Part shown: piece by piece, positions 6,423-9,911 of the stretch | How the letters are laid out: the number at the start of each line of letters is the position of its first letter | Numbering within the stretch: the first letter of the stretch is position 1 | Made by a program: the position numbers and the translations under genes | Notes under the pieces: generated by a model | What the model saw: the letters and a program-made list of their open reading frames with translations, nothing else | What the model was told of the DNA's origin: nothing | The model's database searches: none | Source: Acidobacteriota bacterium | GTDB lineage: Bacteria > Acidobacteriota > Terriglobia > Bryobacterales > Bryobacteraceae | Length of the DNA stretch: 9,911 nt | Assembly (NCBI GenBank): GCA_021788955.1 | Contig: JAJYKC010000036.1 | Coordinates: forward strand, 1 to 9,911 | Direction: 5' to 3'

Positions 6423-7217
6423 ATGTCGCTTTCTCGCCTTCTTCCCCGTCTTTGTCTTATCCTGATCGCCGTTTGCGCGCCCGCCCAAACCGTCCGGCTC
6501 ATCCGTTTTTCCGAAAGCCAGCCTTTCCACATGGGCAGTGTCACCTCCCGCCGCATCATCGAGCCTCAAATCGGAGCGAAGCTCCTGACCCTGAACTACA
6601 CCGAATCCCAACCCCCCGCCGAATTCGCGCAGCACGTCCACGATCGTTCCGACGACAACATCATCCTCCTGCAAGGCCAAGCCGATCTCCGCCAGGGCGC
6701 AACGCGCACCCCGTTCCACGCCGGCCAATGCGCCTTCGTCCCTGCCGGCCAGATTCACGGCACCATCACCACGGCGTCCGACACCGTCATGATCAGCTTC
6801 CAGGTCCCGCCCGACCTCGCGCTCTACACCGGCGCCCGCGATTCCTCCCGTCCCGGCGCCGCGCCTCCCAAAGGCAAGATCACCCCCGGCGCCGTGAAAT
6901 TCGTCGATTTCGCCCAGCACAACGGCATCTTCCTCGGCCCCGAAATGGGTGCCACCCGCGCTACCGCCGCCCACCGCCGGTTGCACCCGGGCGAAGCGTT
7001 CCCCATGTCCCTTGCCCGCGGCACCGAAGGCCTCATCTTCGTCTGGAAAGGCGCTATTCTCTCGGTCGTAGGCCGCTCGGCCGAAGGCCGCCGCGTCCTC
7101 GCCGCCAACGAGAAAGACACCATCTTCCTCTCCGGCCCCGTTCGCCTGACCGTCTCCAACCCCGGTCCGGCCCAGGCGATCGTGTTCCAGGTCCAGACCG
7201 TGCCCCCACGTCAATAG
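6423..7217 (+). CDS. Secreted double-cupin protein
   Basis: 264 residues from ATG 6423, with GAGG a few nt upstream. A signal peptide (LLPRLCLILIAVCAPAQ) probably ends after APA at residue 21; the residue before Cys18 is Val, so a lipobox is unlikely. The first cupin barrel (about 55-130) has HVHDRSDDNIILLQGQ with metal-ligand candidates His71 and His73. Asp77 or Asp78 sits where the usual Glu would be, and PAGQIHG supplies His112. A second barrel-like half (about 175-258) has the cupin beta pattern (LHPGEAFPMSLARGTEGLIFVWKG) but lacks the metal histidines. The protein is thus a bicupin with one plausible metal site, in the periplasm or outside the cell. Substrate and reaction cannot be inferred. 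Confidence 0.8.
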   Translation: MSLSRLLPRLCLILIAVCAPAQTVRLIRFSESQPFHMGSVTSRRIIEPQIGAKLLTLNYTESQPPAEFAQHVHDRSDDNIILLQGQADLRQGATRTPFHAGQCAFVPAGQIHGTITTASDTVMISFQVPPDLALYTGARDSSRPGAAPPKGKITPGAVKFVDFAQHNGIFLGPEMGATRATAAHRRLHPGEAFPMSLARGTEGLIFVWKGAILSVVGRSAEGRRVLAANEKDTIFLSGPVRLTVSNPGPAQAIVFQVQTVPPRQ

Positions 7218-7295
7218 CCAACAGCCGCCAGTGATAACGCGTGGCATCGAGCCGATCGCGGCGCGCCGATGCTGGCCGTGGTTTCGGCCTATCCA

Positions 7296-7320
7296 CGCCA
7301 AAGTTCGCCAGAATTCGCCA
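7296..7320 (+). repeat. Three CGCCA motifs at exact 10-bp spacing
   Basis: CGCCA starts at 7296, 7306 and 7316. The two full 10-bp units are CGCCAAAGTT and CGCCAGAATT (8 of 10 identical), with a third partial unit. One-turn spacing puts them on one helix face about 90-115 bp upstream of ATG 7412. They could be an operator or chance. The rest of the 194-nt gap (7218-7411) holds no clear promoter or terminator, only a 5-bp stem at 7274-7289 and an A5-loop mini hairpin at 7384-7396. Confidence 0.25.
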
Positions 7321-7398
7321 CCGCTCCGGCGGCGCGCCTTTGCGTGCTCCAATTTTGCTGGTTCCCCCTATCATCTGGAGGAAGGCGAAAAACGCCGG

Positions 7399-7405
7399 AA
7401 AGGAG
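7399..7405 (+). promoter_or_regulatory. Ribosome binding site of the small secreted protein
   Basis: AAAGGAG lies 6 nt before ATG 7412. It decides the start over the longer frame open to 7241 and agrees with the signal peptide that follows. A 4-bp hairpin with five A's in the loop (7384-7396) stands directly upstream, leaving the site unpaired. Confidence 0.75.
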
Positions 7406-7411
7406 CTCGAA

Positions 7412-7858
7412 ATGAAAGACGTCAGTTTCATGAAAGCGGGCCTCGCGGCTCTCGCTGTCACAGTTCTGTTGTCGGCAGCGCCGGCAAATGCGCAAACCCA
7501 GGTCACCCGCATCGATATCCCGTTCGTGTTCGGCGCCGGAAACGAAATGCTGCCCGCCGGGCAGTACGAGATGGTGCTCGATCGCTTCCCCCGCATCCTG
7601 CTCCGCAACACCACCGGGAAGACCTTCCATTCCATCGCGCTCTCCGCGGTATGGGGAAAGCGCTCCTCGGCGGATGTCTCGCCGGCCACCCTGCGCTTTG
7701 AGCGGTACGCCGGAACCATGTTCCTGACCGCCGCGTGGGCGCCCGGCCAGGAGGACGGAAGAACCGTTCTGCCGTCCGGAAGACAGGCCGAAGCCATGCG
7801 CGCCAGCCTCAACGAGAGCCACCCCGCGCCCGTGATGATCGATGCCAGCCTGAAGTAG
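7412..7858 (+). CDS. Small secreted acidobacterial protein of unknown function
   Basis: 148 residues. It has a classic Sec signal peptide (positive MKDVSFMK, hydrophobic AGLAALAVTVLLSA, cleavage after ANA at about residue 28). The mature all-beta-looking domain begins VTRIDIPFVFGAGNEMLPAGQYEMVLDRFPRILLRNTTGK. The pattern 'I/V-P-F-x-F-x-x-G-x-x-x-LPAG-x-Y-x-V' is, in my recollection, a recurrent short secreted family expanded in Acidobacteria with no assigned function. No catalytic motif or cysteine pair is visible. It is probably periplasmic or extracellular. It stands alone between the cupin gene and a strong hairpin at 7900-7958 that likely ends its transcript. Confidence 0.85.
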   Translation: MKDVSFMKAGLAALAVTVLLSAAPANAQTQVTRIDIPFVFGAGNEMLPAGQYEMVLDRFPRILLRNTTGKTFHSIALSAVWGKRSSADVSPATLRFERYAGTMFLTAAWAPGQEDGRTVLPSGRQAEAMRASLNESHPAPVMIDASLK

Positions 7859-7899
7859 CGCCCGCGTTAGCGAGCGCCCACTGAACCCCCGGACACCCC

Positions 7900-7958
7900 G
7901 CAAAAAGGGGACTGACTCGAAATTCGCTTTTTGAATTTCGTGTCTGTCCCCTTTTTGC
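7900..7958. terminator. 26-bp-arm inverted repeat with T-tract; probable terminator and dispersed repeat
   Basis: Arms 7900-7925 and 7933-7958 pair at 24 of 26 positions around a 7-nt loop. The outer 13 bp (GCAAAAAGGGGAC with GTCCCCTTTTTGC) and inner CGAAATTC/GAATTTCG are perfect. The stem ends in CCCCTTTTT on the plus strand and, by symmetry, the same on the minus strand, so it suits intrinsic termination of the upstream secreted-protein gene at 7858. AAAAAGGGGAC-type arms recall REP/RAYT-associated repeats found in many genomes; no transposase is present here. The structure is seen directly; termination and mobility are inferred. Confidence 0.75.
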
Positions 7959-7997
7959 CTTTACGCATCACTTCTGCAATCGCGCAATTCCCTTGGA

Positions 7998-8003
7998 TAG
8001 AAT
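7998..8003 (+). promoter_or_regulatory. Candidate -10 box for the response regulator
   Basis: TAGAAT (5 of 6 to consensus) with a weak CTGCAA -35-like hexamer 18 nt upstream (7974-7979). Transcription from about 8010 would leave a 17-nt leader to GTG 8027 or a 47-nt leader to ATG 8057. Confidence 0.35.
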
Positions 8004-8056
8004 GGGATTGGTGGCGCGAGGTTCACGTGCTACGCGCCCGCCGTTCCCGAATTGAA

Positions 8057-8686
8057 ATGTCTTCTGCCCCCCATATTTCTCTCGTCATTGTGGACGACCA
8101 CCCGGTGGTGCGCGATGGCCTCAACGCCATCCTGGCCACCCAGCCCGATATGACCGTGATCGGCGAGGCGGCGACCGGCGCCGAGGCGATCCAGATCATT
8201 ACAAGGCTGCGGCCCAATGTCGTCCTCCTGGATCTCTTCCTTCCCGATATCGTTGGAAGCGAGGTCATCGCCCGCGTCGCCAAAAGTTATTCCGATGTCC
8301 TGTTCATCGTGCTCACTTCCGCCGCGGGCGATGAAGATATTTATCGTGCCATCGAGGCGGGCGCCCGCGGCTACCTCTTCAAGGACATGGCGCGCAAAGA
8401 ACTTTTGCAGGCCATCCGCGCGGTGGAAGCCGGGCAGCGCTACATCCCCGGCGAAGTGGGCAGCCGCATTGCCGAGAACCTCCCCCGGCCCGGATTGAGC
8501 GCGCGCGAAATCGAAGTCTTACAGTGCGTGGCTGGAGGGCTGCGGAACAAGGAGATCGCCTTCCGCCTGGAAATCAGCGAGGCTACCGTCAACGCCCACC
8601 TCAAACACATTCTCGAGAAACTGAACGTGAGTGACCGCACCCTCGCCGTCACCACCGCGCTCAAGCGCGGCATCATTCATCTGTAG
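8057..8686 (+). CDS. NarL/FixJ-family response regulator
   Basis: 209 residues: receiver domain (about 7-125) plus LuxR-type helix-turn-helix (about 146-206). Receiver landmarks are the acidic pair Asp13-Asp14, phosphoacceptor Asp59 in VVLLDLFLPD, Thr87 in IVLTSA and Lys109 in GYLFKDM. The DNA-binding domain has LSAREIEVLQCVAGGLRNKEIA and the recognition helix in SEATVNAHLKHILEKLNVSDRT. It should bind DNA as a dimer after phosphorylation by a histidine kinase, none of which is encoded here. The start is uncertain: ATG 8057 begins six residues before the first strand but lacks a ribosome site, whereas GTG 8027 has GAGG 5 nt upstream and would add ten residues. Its stop is 11 bp from the convergent XRE gene stop. 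Target genes unknown. Confidence 0.93.
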   Translation: MSSAPHISLVIVDDHPVVRDGLNAILATQPDMTVIGEAATGAEAIQIITRLRPNVVLLDLFLPDIVGSEVIARVAKSYSDVLFIVLTSAAGDEDIYRAIEAGARGYLFKDMARKELLQAIRAVEAGQRYIPGEVGSRIAENLPRPGLSAREIEVLQCVAGGLRNKEIAFRLEISEATVNAHLKHILEKLNVSDRTLAVTTALKRGIIHL

Positions 8687-8697
8687 TCAACCCGGGC

Positions 8698-9441
8698 TCA
8701 GTCGATCCTGCCGGCCACCGCCGTTACGCGCCCGACTACTTCCACCTCGCGCGGATATGCGAACGCGCGTGCGTGGCAGGAAGACAGCGAGTGGGGCACC
8801 GAGATGAGCTGCCCGGGAGCAAGATCGCACCACGAGCAGATATATCCGTTGCGGGTTTCGAGAAAGTAGACCGGCCGCTCGAATTCGTTGCGCCACACCG
8901 GCGCCCGCGGGAGTTTCTCGGATTCGTCGATTTGCACCAGCGCACCGGGGCGGATCAGCGGATCCATGGTGCGGTCCTCCAAACCGATCAGCGCATAACG
9001 TCGGTTCGGGGCATGCACGTGGCCCCGTAAAGGACTCTCGCCGCCGATCGAGACGAGGCGCGTATCAAGGACTCCCGGCGGAGATTGCGGCCGCTGCCCG
9101 TTTCCCGGATTCAGATACAGCTCCAGCAACTCGCTCACACTGGTCCCGTAGATCACCGAGAGGCTGTAGAGTTTCTGAAGACTGGGCGACGACCGCTCGT
9201 TTTCAATCTGCACCAGGCGCGCGTGCGAGATGGCAAATTCGTGTCTGCCACGCTCGCGCGCGATCCGGCGGCTGTGTTCCGCTACCTGGCGCGTGGTGAG
9301 TCCGAACCGCAGGCGCAGGCGGCGCAGTGCCTCACCCGGCAAGCTGTTGAGCCGGAGCGGCCGGACCGCGCCCGGCGCCCACCCTGGACGCATGAGCGTC
9401 GTAACCGCCGCGGTCTCTGCGAGCGGTATCGTGTTTGTCAT
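8698..9441 (-). CDS. XRE-family regulator with degenerate S24/LexA-like C-terminal domain
   Basis: 247 residues. The N-terminal helix-turn-helix (about 34-110) is of the long-insert kind I associate with Acidobacteria: EALRRLRLRFGLTTRQVAEHSRRIA, an insert (RERGRHEFAISHA), then RLVQIENERSSPSLQKLYSLSVIYG. The C-terminal part (about 148-245) follows the S24/LexA fold pattern: YALIGLEDRTMDPLIRPGALVQID, VYFLETRNGYICSWC and VEVVGRV. The nucleophile position preceding Met159 is Thr158 instead of Ser, and no lysine stands near the expected general-base strand, so self-cleavage is unlikely and the domain may sense or dimerise instead. ATG 9441 lies 6 nt after the lasso-like precursor stop, with AAGGA overlapping the junction, so it is co-transcribed with that gene. 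It may autoregulate the RiPP operon (inference). Confidence 0.85.
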   Translation of the reverse strand: MTNTIPLAETAAVTTLMRPGWAPGAVRPLRLNSLPGEALRRLRLRFGLTTRQVAEHSRRIARERGRHEFAISHARLVQIENERSSPSLQKLYSLSVIYGTSVSELLELYLNPGNGQRPQSPPGVLDTRLVSIGGESPLRGHVHAPNRRYALIGLEDRTMDPLIRPGALVQIDESEKLPRAPVWRNEFERPVYFLETRNGYICSWCDLAPGQLISVPHSLSSCHARAFAYPREVEVVGRVTAVAGRID

Positions 9442-9447
9442 AAATCC

Positions 9448-9597
9448 TTACTCGGAATCCGCCGGTTCGGGATCTTCGATCAAATCGTTGCCGCCGGACC
9501 CGCTCCAGCTCCCGTCCAGGTCGTTGCCGCTGAGCCCGACGCCCAGGATGACTTCCTGCGCCTCGCCCACGTGAATCAGTTTCGGCTTTTCGTACAT
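9448..9597 (-). CDS. Lasso-peptide-type RiPP precursor (49 aa)
   Basis: Begins MYEKPKLIHVGEAQEVILG. The leader fits the lasso recognition pattern Y-x2-P-x-L-x3-G (Tyr2, Pro5, Leu7, Gly11), which binds the PqqD-like B1 protein in known systems. Counting to the usual Thr(-2) reaches Ile17, so the predicted core starts at Gly19 and has Asp at its eighth residue (Asp26). That is the geometry for an amide ring between the Gly1 amine and the Asp8 side chain. The core would be 31 residues, rich in Gly, Ser and Asp, with one Trp, two GNDL copies and an acidic DPEPADSE end, long for a lasso. An alternative boundary puts Gly21 at position 1 and Asp28 at 8. AAGGAG 5 nt upstream fixes the ATG. Direct neighbours are a B2-type protease (45 nt upstream) and the XRE gene (6 nt downstream). 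Precursor identity is well supported; lasso topology is inferred. Confidence 0.8.
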   Translation of the reverse strand: MYEKPKLIHVGEAQEVILGVGLSGNDLDGSWSGSGGNDLIEDPEPADSE

Positions 9598-9602
9598 GTG
9601 TT

Positions 9603-9608
9603 CTCCTT
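9603..9608 (-). promoter_or_regulatory. Ribosome binding site of the precursor gene
   Basis: AAGGAG on the minus strand, 5 nt before ATG 9597, the strongest ribosome site in the region. It chooses the 49-residue precursor over the 60-residue frame starting at 9630 and would suit high-level translation of a peptide substrate. Confidence 0.75.
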
Positions 9609-9642
9609 CTTTCTCTCGAATGAAATGCAATGCCTCTCGCCG

Positions 9643-9911
9643 TCAAAAGCGGTCGAGAACATTGAACTTTTTGCGGTAGAGCTGCGAATCGCCGACTACG
9701 CGCCCGCCCACCTCCACCCAGGCATGGCTCAGGAACGGCACCGCGCGAAATCCGATCACCACGTCCGCCTGAATGCCTTGGGCGCGCAGCATTCGCGCCG
9801 TCACCACCGACCGCTGCAAGCACAGCAGCGGTTTCCAGTAAAACGAGCTCACGCAGGCCACCGCGCGGCATACCGCGGAAACGTCCCGCCCCTCTGGTCC
9901 TGTGCAGAAAC
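9643..9911 (-). CDS. Lasso-peptide B2-type leader protease (transglutaminase-like), partial
   Basis: C-terminal 88 complete codons of a gene that enters from beyond the right edge and stays open to 9911. The fragment matches the lasso B2 / Transglut_core3 family. The nucleophile region LLCLQRSVVTARMLRAQGIQADVVIGFR carries a Cys-Leu-x-Arg-Ser motif, FLSHAWVEVGG carries the catalytic His, and GDSQLY supplies an Asp at the end of the triad; the protein ends NVLDRF. Family knowledge: the enzyme cuts the leader from a precursor bound by the PqqD-like B1 partner, before or during macrolactam formation by an asparagine-synthetase-like enzyme. Those partners are not in the window. A GTG at 9861 is in frame, but the sequence before it (ending DVSAVCRAVAC) continues the family, so it is not the start. 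Confidence 0.88.
   Translation of the reverse strand, partial: FCTGPEGRDVSAVCRAVACVSSFYWKPLLCLQRSVVTARMLRAQGIQADVVIGFRAVPFLSHAWVEVGGRVVGDSQLYRKKFNVLDRF

Noticed and set aside
7296..7320. CRISPR-like repeat array
   Set aside because: Units are 10 bp without spacers, and no cas genes are present.
8698..9441. LexA or a self-cleaving phage repressor
   Set aside because: The Ser nucleophile is Thr and no catalytic Lys is visible; the helix-turn-helix is XRE-type rather than the LexA winged helix, and no prophage genes are nearby.
9448..9597. RTX-like calcium-binding repeats, because of SGND and GGND in the small peptide
   Set aside because: Only two partial motifs in 49 residues, no nonapeptide periodicity, and the leader plus B2 neighbour give a better explanation.
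9332..9871. 179-residue minus-strand frame spanning the protease, precursor and regulator start
   Set aside because: It runs across three better-supported genes in another frame and has no ribosome site or family similarity.

Overview
The window reads as a piece of a high-GC Acidobacteriota genome, most likely of the Solibacter/Bryobacter type. This rests on four things: GC-rich, Pro/Arg/Ala-heavy coding; secreted enzymes and short secreted beta proteins of kinds common in that phylum; a regulator with the long helix-turn-helix spacing I associate with acidobacterial XRE proteins; and long intergenic inverted repeats. The taxonomic call is inference from protein style, not from a marker gene. 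I see no rRNA, tRNA, CRISPR array, integrase or transposase.

Layout. At the left edge a large glycoside-hydrolase-like TIM-barrel protein (+) has an abnormal N-terminus preceded by a 20-bp perfect palindrome. It converges on a minus-strand pair: a secreted YncE-like beta-propeller followed 45 nt later by an FHA-transmembrane-MltD-like lytic transglycosylase fusion. A roughly 40-bp-arm inverted repeat fills the convergent gap at 2075-2169. Next, also on the minus strand, come a Tat-exported sugar-isomerase-like TIM barrel and a 3-methyladenine DNA glycosylase, almost touching. A remnant of a Solibacter-type extracellular domain lies between the glycosylase and the propeller. Divergent from the isomerase, with a good -10 box, is a secreted double-cupin protein (+). 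After it come a small secreted acidobacterial protein (+), a second long inverted repeat that probably terminates transcription (7900-7958), and a NarL/FixJ response regulator with no visible kinase (+).

The right end is the most interesting part. On the minus strand, entering from beyond the window, is the C-terminal part of a lasso-peptide B2-type (transglutaminase-fold) leader protease. It is followed by a 49-residue peptide with a lasso-type leader (Y-x2-P-x-L-x3-G) and a Gly/Asp-rich tail, then an XRE regulator with a degenerate S24/LexA-like C-terminal domain starting 6 nt after the peptide. Together they look like the distal end of a lasso-type RiPP operon carrying its own regulator. 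Placing the leader/core boundary by the usual spacing puts Gly at core position 1 and Asp at position 8, the classical lasso ring geometry, although the usual Thr at leader position -2 is Ile. The macrolactam synthetase and the PqqD-like recognition protein expected for such a system would have to lie beyond position 9911 and cannot be verified here.
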